The position numbers were made by a program, and so were the translations under genes. The notes under the pieces are model-generated. The model saw only the letters and a program-made list of their open reading frames with translations. It did not search any database and had not been told where the DNA came from. A stretch of DNA of 64,000 bases, taken from positions 4,216,001-4,280,000 of the forward strand of contig NZ_VIWU01000001.1 in the NCBI RefSeq assembly GCF_007994075.1, in the 5' to 3' direction. Positions 9,483-17,341 of this stretch are shown piece by piece. The DNA is from Pseudonocardia hierapolitana. GTDB lineage: Bacteria; Actinomycetota; Actinomycetes; Mycobacteriales; Pseudonocardiaceae. Positions within the stretch are counted from its first letter, which is position 1, and each line of letters begins with the position of its first letter.

Positions 9483-10322
9483 CTACTGCTCGATGTCGGA
9501 CTGCTGGTCGGAACTCGCCTCGGCCGACCCCTCGATGGACTGGTTGATGATGGCGTCCTGCTGCGAGACCGCGACCGCCTCGCTGCTGTCCGACCCGATG
9601 TTGGCGGCCACCGCGGCGTCGATCGGGGCGGCCACGTTGGCGTTGGCGGCCACCGCGCCGTTGATCGGTGCCGCCAGGTCGGCGTCGGCGTCGACGTTCA
9701 CATCGACGTTCAGCAGGTCGCCGTCCAGTGCACCGCTCGCCGCGTCCGTCGTGCCGCCGACGGTGTTGCCGACAGTGCTGCCGACGGTGCTGCCGGCCGT
9801 GCCTGCGGCGTCGCCGTCCGTGGCGTCGGTGCCGTCCGGGGTCGTCGCGCCGGTCGGCGAGGCGGCGCTGTCCCCGGCGGCGTCGGCCGTTCCGGTCCCC
9901 GCCGTGTCGGTCCCCGCCGTGTCGGTCGCCGGGGCGGTGCCGGTGGCCGGGCTGTCGGCCGTGCCGGTCGACGCGGCGCCGGTGTCGACGACGTCGTTGC
10001 CCTGGTCGATCGCGCTGTCCTGGGTGGCGTGCGCCGTCGCGTCGGCGTTGATGCCCTGCGTGATCAGCGCGCCCTGGTCGCTGAGCGCCTGCGCGGTGGA
10101 CCCGGTCGACAGGACGTTGGCCCCGACGGCGGCGTCGATGGGAGCAGCGACGTTCGCGTTCGCGGCGACGGCCAGGTCGATCGGTGCGGCCGCGTCGATC
10201 GCGAGATCGATGTCCGCGTTGAGGTCGAGGATCGAGACGACCTCCTTGTCCGGCACCGCCGTGGCGGCCTGAGCCTCCAGTTCCTCCCCCGACAGGCCCG
10301 CTTGCTTCCGCGGGTCGCTCAT
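9483..10322 (-). CDS. acidic duplicated-repeat protein, possible substrate of the adjacent metalloprotease
   Basis: 279 aa, with a strong GGAGG 8 nt before the ATG at 10322. After residue 26 there is not one Lys, Arg, Cys, Met, Phe, Tyr or Trp; the protein is almost wholly Ala, Asp, Thr, Gly, Ser, Val, Ile, Asn, Gln. Residues 33-108 and 204-279 are homologous copies sharing the exact block VAANANVAAPIDAAV (52-66 and 224-238), each ending in a QxxxIxQ-type segment. A Thr/Gly/Asp-rich linker joins them. The first 30 residues (EELEAQAATAVPDKEVVS) read like a conserved leader. No classical signal peptide or membrane helix is visible. The tight operon with the PqqD/M50 protein suggests precursor and processing/export enzyme, which is inference. 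Confidence 0.87.
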   Translation of the reverse strand: MSDPRKQAGLSGEELEAQAATAVPDKEVVSILDLNADIDLAIDAAAPIDLAVAANANVAAPIDAAVGANVLSTGSTAQALSDQGALITQGINADATAHATQDSAIDQGNDVVDTGAASTGTADSPATGTAPATDTAGTDTAGTGTADAAGDSAASPTGATTPDGTDATDGDAAGTAGSTVGSTVGNTVGGTTDAASGALDGDLLNVDVNVDADADLAAPINGAVAANANVAAPIDAAVAANIGSDSSEAVAVSQQDAIINQSIEGSAEASSDQQSDIEQ

Positions 10323-10640
10323 CTCGAACCTCCGTTCCGGCTTGCGCCGTACGTGTCGGTCTCGTTGTCGCGCTACGTAGTCCGCTACCCGCCGGATCGA
10401 GCGGCAAACCACACCTCCGGGCCCTCGGGGCGCGTCACCGGATCCGGTCGTGGCAGATCCGGAGGGTCACTGCCCACGCCGGCGGCGGCAGGTCGGCGAA
10501 GGCGGTCACGACCGGCATGGCGCGCCGACCTGGGCGGTCTCACCCCGGTGAGCAGGCAGCTCGCGACGCACCACGCGTCCACTACACGATGTAGAACCCG
10601 GTGCGCGCCGCCACTAGCACGCGGCCTACCCTCGTGGGTG
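10323..10640. promoter_or_regulatory. divergent control region between the acidic-repeat cassette and ccdA
   Basis: 318 bp without a gene. It holds the ribosome site of the minus-strand repeat gene, an 8-bp palindrome CTACGTAG at 10373-10380, an inverted repeat CTACA-CGA-TGTAG at 10582-10594, and a TACCCT -10-like box at 10627-10632 placed 8 nt before the ccdA ATG. The inverted repeat sits about 33 bp upstream of that box, where an activator or repressor could act. No regulator gene lies nearby. Confidence 0.55.
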
Positions 10641-11417
10641 ATGGACCCCTCGACGACGCTCGCGGTCTCCGGACCGCTGCTGCTCGCAGCCGCCGTGGCC
10701 GTGCTGGCCGGCGCGGTCAGCTTCGCGTCGCCGTGCGTGGTCCCGCTCGTCCCGGGCTACCTCGCCTACCTCGCCGGTCTCGTCGGCGCGGACGCCCCAC
10801 CGGCCACGGCCGCGGAGGCGGGGGAGCGGCGGTCCGGCCGGTTCCGGGTGGCGGGGGCCGCCGCGCTCTTCGTCGCGGGGTTCACGGTCGTGTTCGGTGC
10901 GATCCTCACCGGCGTCGTCTGGCTGGCCGACGCGCTCGTGGCCAACGAGGCCGCGCTGCAGCGTGCGGGTGGCGTCGTGATGATCGTGATGGGGCTGGCG
11001 TTCGTCGGCCTCGTGCCGGTGCTCCAGCGGGAGAAGCGGGTGCACTGGGTGCCGCGGGCGGGTGTCTGGGGCGCACCGCTGCTGGGGGCGGTGTTCGGCC
11101 TCGGGTGGGTGCCCTGCATCGGGCCGACGCTCGCGGGCGTGGTCGCGGTGGCCGCGGGCACCGGCGGTGGTTCCCTGCGCGGTGTCGTGCTCACGATCGC
11201 GTACTGCGCGGGGCTCGGGCTGCCGTTCGTGCTCATCGCGCTCGGCGCGTCGCGGGCCGTGCGGGCGCTCGGCTGGCTGCGCCGCCACACCCGCGCGATC
11301 CAGCTCGCGGGCGGGGCGCTGATGGTCGCGGTCGGGGTCATGCTCGTCACCGGCGTGTGGGGTGCCCTGCTCGCCAAGCTGCAGGTGTCCATCGCAGGCT
11401 TCGTCCCGGTGCTGTAG
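10641..11417 (+). CDS. ccdA: CcdA thiol-disulfide transmembrane transporter
   Basis: 258 aa, about six membrane helices. It carries electrons from cytoplasmic thioredoxin across the membrane to ResA. The redox cysteines sit in the expected helices: SFASPCVVPLVPG in helix 1 and GWVPCIGPTLAG in helix 4. A TACCCT box at 10627-10632 suggests a leaderless mRNA from the ATG (a GTG codon directly precedes it in frame). The stop abuts resB, starting a ccdA-resB-ccsB operon. Confidence 0.95.
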   Translation: MDPSTTLAVSGPLLLAAAVAVLAGAVSFASPCVVPLVPGYLAYLAGLVGADAPPATAAEAGERRSGRFRVAGAAALFVAGFTVVFGAILTGVVWLADALVANEAALQRAGGVVMIVMGLAFVGLVPVLQREKRVHWVPRAGVWGAPLLGAVFGLGWVPCIGPTLAGVVAVAAGTGGGSLRGVVLTIAYCAGLGLPFVLIALGASRAVRALGWLRRHTRAIQLAGGALMVAVGVMLVTGVWGALLAKLQVSIAGFVPVL

Positions 11418-13043
11418 ATGGCGACGTCCACCGACAGCCCGACTCGCGCGCGCCCGGAGCGCGACTCGCGTGCACCCTCACCGCGACTCGCGGGGGTGTG
11501 GGCGGTGCTGCGCAACGCGTGGCGTGGGCTCACCTCCATGCGCACGGCGCTCGTGCTGCTCTTCCTGCTGGCGCTCGCCGCGCTCCCCGGGGCGCTGCTG
11601 CCGCAGCGGTCGCTCAACCAGCGGCTCGTCGACCAGTACTTCGCCGACTACCCCTGGCTCGCACCCACGCTCGACCGCCTCGGGTTCTTCGACCTCTTCG
11701 CCGCGCCCTGGTTCGCGGCGATCTACCTGCTGCTGATGATCTCGCTCATCGGCTGCGTGCTGCCGCGCACCCTCGAGCACCTCGCGGTGATCAGGGCGGA
11801 GCCGGTGGCGACCCCGCGCAACCTGGCGCGGATGCCGCACCACGCGAGCGCCACCCTCGACCTCGGCATCGACGAGGCAGAGGAGCGCGTTCGCTCCCGC
11901 CTGCGCGGGTGGCGGCTCGTCGAGCGACCGGACGGGGACGGGCGCACGCTCTCCGCCGAGAAGGGGTACCTGCGCGAGGCGGGCAACCTGCTGTTCCACC
12001 TGAGCCTGATCGGCCTGCTCCTCGGCTTCGCCGCCGGCAAGCTCTTCGGCTACGAGGGCCAGGTCATCGTCATGTCGGGCGGCGGCCAGTTCTGCAACAC
12101 CGGCATCCTCGGCTACGACACGTTCCGCGCCGGGCTGCGCGTCGACGGCACCGACCTCACCCCGTTCTGCGTGCGCCTCGACGACTTCCAGGCCGACTTC
12201 CAGCCGAACGGGCAGGCGGAGAGCTTCCGCGGCACGCTGTCCTACCAGAGCGCGGAGGACGTCGAAGCGGGCGTCGACCAGTGGCGCCCCCACCTGCTGG
12301 AGGTCAACCACCCCCTGCGGGTCGACGGCAACCGCGTCTACCTGCTCGGCCACGGGTACGCGCCGCGCTTCACCGTCACGTGGCCGGACGGGCAGCAGCG
12401 CACCGGCGAGATCCAGTGGCGGCCGGTCGACCAGGCGACCCTGCTCTCGGAGGGCGCCACCAAGTTCGAGCCGCCCGGCGTCACCGACGACGAGAAGCGG
12501 CGCACCTCCCAGCTCGCCGTCACCGGGCTCTTCGCTCCCACGTCGTCGGGTGGGAACGTCGTCACCTCGGTGTTCCCGGCGCTGCTCGCCCCCGAGGTGG
12601 CGGTCGACGTGCTGCGCGGCGACCTCGGGCTCGACGACGGCCGCGGCCAGTCGATCTTCCAGGTGGACCAGCGCATGATCGACTCCGGTGCGCTGGCCCG
12701 GATCGCGCGGGCCAACCTGGTGCCGGGCCAGTCCCTGACCCTCGACGACGGCACCGTCGTCCGCTTCGACGGCGTGCAGGACTGGGCCTACCTGCAGGTC
12801 AGCTACGACCCGGGTCAGGAGGCCGTGCTCGTCTTCGCCGTGCTCCTGCTCGGCGGCCTCGGCCTCTCGCTGACGATCCGCAGACGCCGGTTCTGGGCCC
12901 GGCTCACGCCGGCCGACGACGGCACCCGCACCGTCGTCGAGCTCGGCGGCCTGGCCCGTACCGACCGAGCGGGCTACGGCGAGGAGTTCGACCGCTTGCG
13001 CGCGGACCTGCTGGACTCACCGAAGGCACCACCGGAGGACTGA
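11418..13043 (+). CDS. resB: cytochrome c biogenesis protein ResB
   Basis: 541 aa. System II cytochrome c synthase subunit that, with CcsB/CcsA, delivers heme to apocytochrome c outside the membrane. The pattern is typical: a membrane helix near residue 50, two more at about 105-125 and 190-210, a large extracytoplasmic domain with two isolated Cys (in FCNTGILGYD and PFCVRLDDFQ), then a C-terminal helix (about 470-490). The ATG directly follows the ccdA stop, and its own stop overlaps the ccsB start (TGATG). Confidence 0.95.
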   Translation: MATSTDSPTRARPERDSRAPSPRLAGVWAVLRNAWRGLTSMRTALVLLFLLALAALPGALLPQRSLNQRLVDQYFADYPWLAPTLDRLGFFDLFAAPWFAAIYLLLMISLIGCVLPRTLEHLAVIRAEPVATPRNLARMPHHASATLDLGIDEAEERVRSRLRGWRLVERPDGDGRTLSAEKGYLREAGNLLFHLSLIGLLLGFAAGKLFGYEGQVIVMSGGGQFCNTGILGYDTFRAGLRVDGTDLTPFCVRLDDFQADFQPNGQAESFRGTLSYQSAEDVEAGVDQWRPHLLEVNHPLRVDGNRVYLLGHGYAPRFTVTWPDGQQRTGEIQWRPVDQATLLSEGATKFEPPGVTDDEKRRTSQLAVTGLFAPTSSGGNVVTSVFPALLAPEVAVDVLRGDLGLDDGRGQSIFQVDQRMIDSGALARIARANLVPGQSLTLDDGTVVRFDGVQDWAYLQVSYDPGQEAVLVFAVLLLGGLGLSLTIRRRRFWARLTPADDGTRTVVELGGLARTDRAGYGEEFDRLRADLLDSPKAPPED

Positions 13044-13957
13044 TGCTCGTCGAACTCGCCACCACCAGCGATCGCCTCTTCGTGGCGGCCGCCGCGGTCT
13101 ACGCGCTGGCGATGATCTTCCACGCGGTGGAGTTCGCCGCGGCGCGGGCGCAGGCACCCGTCCTGGTGGGCGCCGGTGGAGCGGACGATGCGGCGGACCA
13201 CGAGCCGGTGCGGAGCCGGCCCGAGCGGTTCGGTCGGATGGCCGTCGCGGTGACCGTGCTCGGTGCTGTGCTGCACCTCGCGTCGATCGCCACCCGCGGT
13301 ATCGCGGCCGAGCGTTGGCCGATGGGCAACATGTACGAGTTCATCTCGGCGATCACCCTCGCCGCGGTCGTCACGTGGCTCGTCGTGCTGCGCCGGTCGC
13401 CCACCGCGCGGCCCGCGGGCCCGTTCGTGCTGTTCCCGGTGCTCGTCCTGATGGCGCTGGCCGGTTCGGTGCTCTACGCGCCCGCCGGACCCGTGGTGCC
13501 GCCGCTGCGCTCGTACTGGATGAGCATCCACGTCAGCACCATCAGCGTCTCGTCCGGCCTGCTGATCGTCTCGGGTGTCGTCAGCCTTTTGTTCCTGCTG
13601 CGCCGCTCGGGATGGCTCGCCGCCGTGGCCGAGAAGCTGCCCGCCGCGGACGCGCTCGACCGGCTCGCCTACCGCGTCACGATCGTGGCGTTCCCGCTGT
13701 TCACGTTCGCGATCATCACGGGCGCGATCTGGGCGGAGGCGGCCTGGGGCCGGTTCTGGGGGTGGGACCCGAAGGAGACCGTCGCGTTCGTGTCCTGGGT
13801 GATCTACGCGGCGTACCTGCACGCCAGGGCCACCGCGGGCTGGCGCACCGGTCGGGCGGCGTGGGTCAACGTCGCCGGCTTCGCTACGATTATCTTCAAC
13901 CTCTTCTTCATCAACATGGTCGTCGCCGGTCTGCACTCGTACGCCGGGGTGGGCTGA
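13043..13957 (+). CDS. ccsB: cytochrome c heme-lyase subunit CcsB/CcsA
   Basis: 304 aa polytopic membrane protein. The WWD heme-handling segment is clear near residues 230-260: WGRFWGWDPKETVAF, followed by a conserved His-containing helix. The final His lies in MVVAGLHSYAGVG. It partners ResB in ligating heme to CXXCH motifs. The start ATG follows GGAGG and overlaps the resB stop by 1 nt, so translation is coupled. Confidence 0.95.
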   Translation: MLVELATTSDRLFVAAAAVYALAMIFHAVEFAAARAQAPVLVGAGGADDAADHEPVRSRPERFGRMAVAVTVLGAVLHLASIATRGIAAERWPMGNMYEFISAITLAAVVTWLVVLRRSPTARPAGPFVLFPVLVLMALAGSVLYAPAGPVVPPLRSYWMSIHVSTISVSSGLLIVSGVVSLLFLLRRSGWLAAVAEKLPAADALDRLAYRVTIVAFPLFTFAIITGAIWAEAAWGRFWGWDPKETVAFVSWVIYAAYLHARATAGWRTGRAAWVNVAGFATIIFNLFFINMVVAGLHSYAGVG

Positions 13958-14073
13958 CGCCGCGTGACACGGCGCCACCCGGCCGCGCCTCGACCCCGGG
14001 CAGTCGGCCGACTACCGTCGGCGTCCGTGTGGGGGCTCAACGGTCGACTCAATGCGCTCGGCGGGATGTACTG

Positions 14074-15339
14074 ATGACAGAGCGTCAAACCGGTGACGAT
14101 CGCGACTACCCGGACGGGTCCGTAGGCCGGTACGTCCGCGAGCGCTGGGGCGCCCCCACCTCCCGGGCGGCGGCGCCGCTCGCCCCTCCGGAGCCGCCTG
14201 CGCCCCGTCCCGACCCCGACGCGCCGCGCCCCGTCGAGCCCGGCGTCGGCGACACCACGATGCCGAACGAGCTGCGCGCCGACGAGTCCGCGCCGGAGGC
14301 GCCCGCGGAGCCACCGCCCGCCGAGCCCCGTACCCCGCCACGTGGCACCGCGCGCTGGATCGACCCCGGCGCGGTGGCGGCCCAGGAGGCCCAGCGGGCC
14401 CGCAGCGGCCGTGCGGCGCGCCCCGATCTGACCACCGCACGGGTGCTGACGCCCACGCGCAGGCCCCCGCAGTCCGGTTGGCGGCGGTTCGTCTACCTCC
14501 TGTCGGGGCGGCTGATCAACCCGGGTGAGAGCCCGGCCGACATCCGCAAGCGGGAGCTGACGGCGCGGGTCAACCGCCCGCTGCTCGGCTGCTACAAGAT
14601 CGCCATACTGAGCCTCAAGGGCGGCGTCGGCAAGACCACGGTCACCGCCACGCTGGGCGCCACGTTCGCCTCGCTGCGCGGCGACCGCGTGGTGGCGGTC
14701 GACGCCAACCCGGACCGCGGCACGCTCAGCCAGAAGATCCCGCTCGAGACCAGCGCCACCGTGCGCAACCTGCTGCGCGACGCCCAGCGCGTGCGCCGCT
14801 ACAGCGACGTGCGGGCCTACACCTCGCAGGGGGCGTCGCGCCTCGAGGTGCTGGCGAGCGAGCAGGACCCCGCGGTCTCGGAGGCGTTCAGCGAGGACGA
14901 CTACCGCCGCACCGTCACGCTGCTCGAGCACTTCTACAACATCGTGCTCACCGACTGCGGCACCGGGCTCATGCACTCGGCGATGTACGGCGTGCTCGGG
15001 CTCGCCGATCAGCTGATCATCGTGTCGTCCGGCTCGATCGACGGGGCGCGCAGCGCATCGGCCACGATGGACTGGCTCGACGCCCACGGCCACGGCGACC
15101 TGGTGAAGAACTCCGTCGCGGTGATCAACAGCGTGCACCGCTCGGCAGGTGGGGTGGACCTCGGGAAGGTGGCGGAGCACTTCGCGGCGCGCTGCCGCAT
15201 GGTGGCGCAGATCCCGTTCGACGCCCACCTCGAGGAGGGCGCCGAAGTGGACCTCGACCGGCTCGAGCCGGCTACCCGGCTCGCGTTGCTGGAGCTCGCG
15301 GCGGCGGTGGCCGACGCGTTCGAGGGGCCACCCGCCTGA
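14074..15339 (+). CDS. EspI/MinD-like P-loop ATPase with proline-rich N-terminus
   Basis: 421 aa. Residues 1-130 are Pro/Ala/Glu-rich and disordered. A ParA/MinD fold follows with the deviant Walker A KGGVGKTT at about residue 182 and an AVDANPDRGTL segment. The later LTDCGTGLMHSAM and NSVAVINSVHR segments fit the MinD family. In actinobacteria proteins of this shape are annotated as type VII-secretion-associated EspI-like ATPases; the equivalent gene in M. tuberculosis (Rv0530) also follows the ccs genes. No ESX genes lie in this window. An alternative in-frame GTG at 14029, behind a TACCGT box (14013-14018), would add 15 residues. Confidence 0.87.
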   Translation: MTERQTGDDRDYPDGSVGRYVRERWGAPTSRAAAPLAPPEPPAPRPDPDAPRPVEPGVGDTTMPNELRADESAPEAPAEPPPAEPRTPPRGTARWIDPGAVAAQEAQRARSGRAARPDLTTARVLTPTRRPPQSGWRRFVYLLSGRLINPGESPADIRKRELTARVNRPLLGCYKIAILSLKGGVGKTTVTATLGATFASLRGDRVVAVDANPDRGTLSQKIPLETSATVRNLLRDAQRVRRYSDVRAYTSQGASRLEVLASEQDPAVSEAFSEDDYRRTVTLLEHFYNIVLTDCGTGLMHSAMYGVLGLADQLIIVSSGSIDGARSASATMDWLDAHGHGDLVKNSVAVINSVHRSAGGVDLGKVAEHFAARCRMVAQIPFDAHLEEGAEVDLDRLEPATRLALLELAAAVADAFEGPPA

Positions 15340-15361
15340 TCGCTCGGCGGGCCGGCCGGCC

Positions 15362-15580
15362 TCAGGCTCCTGGCGGCTCGTCGCGCCTGCGGACCTTCTC
15401 GTCGAGCTGACGCAGGAAGTCGGGATCGTCGTCCGGGCCGCTCACGCGTGGTGCGCGGCTCGGCCCGACCACCGGACCTCGCCGCTGGGGCTGCGGGAAC
15501 TCGACGGCGCCGGAGTTCATCGCCTTCCACAGCACCAGAGCGATGATCGCGGCGCCGACGAATGCGATGAGGAACAGCAT
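15362..15580 (-). CDS. small single-helix membrane protein
   Basis: 72 aa, one hydrophobic helix at residues 2-19, then a basic and acidic cytosolic tail (DPDFLRQLDEKVRRRDE). GGAGGTGG precedes the ATG, supporting translation. It converges with the EspI-like gene (22-bp gap). The function is unknown and I do not recognise a named domain. Confidence 0.75.
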   Translation of the reverse strand: MLFLIAFVGAAIIALVLWKAMNSGAVEFPQPQRRGPVVGPSRAPRVSGPDDDPDFLRQLDEKVRRRDEPPGA

Positions 15581-15655
15581 TGTCGAACCACCTCCGCACC
15601 CGAGGTTAGCCGAGGACGTGCGGGGGCGGGGTGAAGTGCTGTGAGCGGGGCTCGT

Positions 15656-15880
15656 TCAGGGGCGGGCGGGCGGCAGCGTGGCCTCGCTCGTGAGGTCGGC
15701 CAGCATGCTGCGCACCTCTGACTCGCGGAACCGCCGGTGGCCGCCGGGCGTGCGGATCGAGCCGATCCGGCCCGCGGACGCCCAGCGGGTGACCGTCTTG
15801 GGGTCGACTCGGAAGAGCGCTGCCACCTCGCCGGGGGTGAGCAGGCGCTCGTTGCTGCCGGTGTGCGCCGTGATCGACAT
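15656..15880 (-). CDS. bldC: BldC-type MerR-like helix-turn-helix protein
   Basis: 74 aa, a single winged HTH. The core LTPGEVAALFRVDPKTVTRWASAG and the wing RTPGGHRRFRESEV match BldC, the DNA-binding protein that controls entry into development in Streptomyces and is conserved in most actinomycetes. It lacks the MerR dimer helix and sensor domain. GGGAGG precedes the ATG. It is transcribed alone, away from the DUF4229 gene. Confidence 0.92.
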   Translation of the reverse strand: MSITAHTGSNERLLTPGEVAALFRVDPKTVTRWASAGRIGSIRTPGGHRRFRESEVRSMLADLTSEATLPPARP

Positions 15881-16039
15881 CCATGACCTCCCAGAACGCG
15901 GTGCTTCCGGGCTATCGTGACACCTCGGACCCCAGGTACTCGAACGGTTGTCTGCAGGTAAAGGGCTCTTAAAGGACGAACCGGACAGGTCTCCCCGGGT
16001 GCGGAGACCAGTGTGGCGGACCGGTCGTACGCTCGGCGT

Positions 16040-16396
16040 ATGACGTCGCCGACCCCTACCGAGCGGCAGCCCGGCCTGGCCGCCACCGTGGCGCTCTACA
16101 CGGCCGCCCGCGTGGCGCTGGTCGCTCTCGTCACAGCGCTGCTGATGGTCGCAGGCGCGCCGTTCGTCATCGCGGTGCTGGTGGCGCTGATCGTGGCGCT
16201 GCCGCTGTCGATGGTTCTCTTCCGCGGCCTGCGCGCGCGGCTCGAGATCGCGCTGAGCGCGACGCGGGAGCGTCGGGCCCGCGAGCGCGAGGCCCTGCGG
16301 GCGAGGCTGCGCGGTGACGGGCCGGTGCCGTCCGACCCGCCGCCCGTCGCGTCAGACGAAGCGTCCGACCGCGAGGCCGATCGCGGTCAGCACTGA
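16040..16396 (+). CDS. DUF4229 membrane protein
   Basis: 118 aa with two hydrophobic helices (about 12-38 and 40-60) and a charged Arg/Glu-rich tail that looks coiled. This fits DUF4229, a small actinobacterial family often next to menA; the function is unknown. The ATG was chosen because TACGCT at 16028-16033 gives a leaderless spacing of 6 nt; a GTG at 16013 would add nine residues. Its 3' end overlaps the menA 3' end by 45 bp, tail to tail. Confidence 0.8.
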   Translation: MTSPTPTERQPGLAATVALYTAARVALVALVTALLMVAGAPFVIAVLVALIVALPLSMVLFRGLRARLEIALSATRERRAREREALRARLRGDGPVPSDPPPVASDEASDREADRGQH

Positions 16397-17233
16397 CCAG
16401 GCCAGCAGCAGCACGCCGGTCTGGGCCAGCACCCGGATGAGCTTCTTGCCCTCCGCCCCGCCCAGGACGTCCCGGATCGGGAGGATCGCGAACGGCAGCG
16501 CCAGCAGGGCCAGCAACATCGGCCAGCTGCGCAGCCCGGCGCCCACGGACAGCAGGAACGGCAGCAACGTCAGCGCTGCGTAGAGGCGGCGGGTGTCCCG
16601 ATCGCCCATCCGCACGGCGAGGGTGCGCTTGCCCACGGCGGCGTCGGTGGGGATGTCCCGCAGGTTGTTGGCCACCAGGACGGCGCTCGTGAGCATGCCG
16701 ACGCCGATCGCGGTGACCACGGCGAGCGCCCCGGGCGGCCCGCTCTGCGTGAGCACGGTGCCGAGCACGCCGACGAGACCGTAGAAGACGAAGACCGCGA
16801 TCTCCCCGAAGCCCAGGTAGCCGTAGGGGTGGGAGCCGCCGGTGTAGAACCAGGCGGCCACGATGCTGACCGCGCCCACGGCGATCAGCCACCACTGCTG
16901 GCTCAGCGATATCAGGGTCAACCCGGCGACGCCTGCCAGCCCGAACGCGAAGAACGCCGCGGTCCGGACCGTCGACGGCGCGGCGAGACGCGACCCGACC
17001 AACCGCAACGGCCCGACGCGGTCGTCGTCGGTGCCGCGGATGCCGTCGGAGTAGTCGTTGGCGTAGTTCACGCCGATCATGAGCGAGACCGCGACGACCA
17101 GCGCCAGCAGCGCACGTCCCGGTGCGACGACGCCGTGCCCGATCGCTGCTCCGGTGCCGGCGATGACGGGGGAGAGGGCGGTCGGCAGGGTGCGCGGTCG
17201 AGCACCCTCCACCCACTGCGCGAGCGTGGCCAC
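16352..17233 (-). CDS. menA: 1,4-dihydroxy-2-naphthoate polyprenyltransferase
   Basis: Membrane UbiA-family prenyltransferase attaching the isoprenoid chain to DHNA, giving demethylmenaquinone. 293 aa, eight or nine helices. The prenyl-diphosphate/Mg motif NYANDYSDGIRGTDDDRVGP (about residues 55-75) and a second Asp motif near NNLRDIPTDAAVGK (about 190) are present. N-terminal ARPRTLPTALSPVIAG is typical of MenA. The GTG start at 17233 has TAACGT upstream (17240-17245, 6-nt spacer), so it is probably leaderless. Confidence 0.96.
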   Translation of the reverse strand: MATLAQWVEGARPRTLPTALSPVIAGTGAAIGHGVVAPGRALLALVVAVSLMIGVNYANDYSDGIRGTDDDRVGPLRLVGSRLAAPSTVRTAAFFAFGLAGVAGLTLISLSQQWWLIAVGAVSIVAAWFYTGGSHPYGYLGFGEIAVFVFYGLVGVLGTVLTQSGPPGALAVVTAIGVGMLTSAVLVANNLRDIPTDAAVGKRTLAVRMGDRDTRRLYAALTLLPFLLSVGAGLRSWPMLLALLALPFAILPIRDVLGGAEGKKLIRVLAQTGVLLLAWSVLTAIGLAVGRFV

Positions 17234-17287
17234 ACACGCACGTTATCCCGCCCGTCGATCGCGCCGTGGGTGCGGCTGGTCCATGGG

Positions 17288-17340
17288 GAACGCGCAACTC
17301 GCCGTGGGAAACGCAAGACTCGCCGTGATGGTTTGCGACT
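17288..17340. repeat. dispersed 22-bp repeat units (minus-oriented)
   Basis: Read on the minus strand, this gap contains about two adjacent units of the form CGGCGAGTCTTGCGTTTCCC and CGGCGAGTTGCGCGTTCCCC. They match the 22-bp unit tandemly repeated at 43858-43989. It lies between the menA promoter and the 3' end of the secreted-protein gene. Confidence 0.75.
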
Positions 17341-17341
17341 C

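Noticed and set aside
7426..10272. 948-aa plus-strand open frame across the metalloprotease region
   Set aside because: Antisense shadow of the M50-like and acidic genes: Arg/Gly/His-rich, no domain, and the minus-strand genes have motifs, a ribosome site and clear third-position bias.
9469..10407. N-terminal extension of the metalloprotease frame to 1189 aa
   Set aside because: It runs through the acidic-repeat gene in another frame as low-complexity Arg/Gly/Asp sequence. Protein-like sequence begins at the ATG at 9468.
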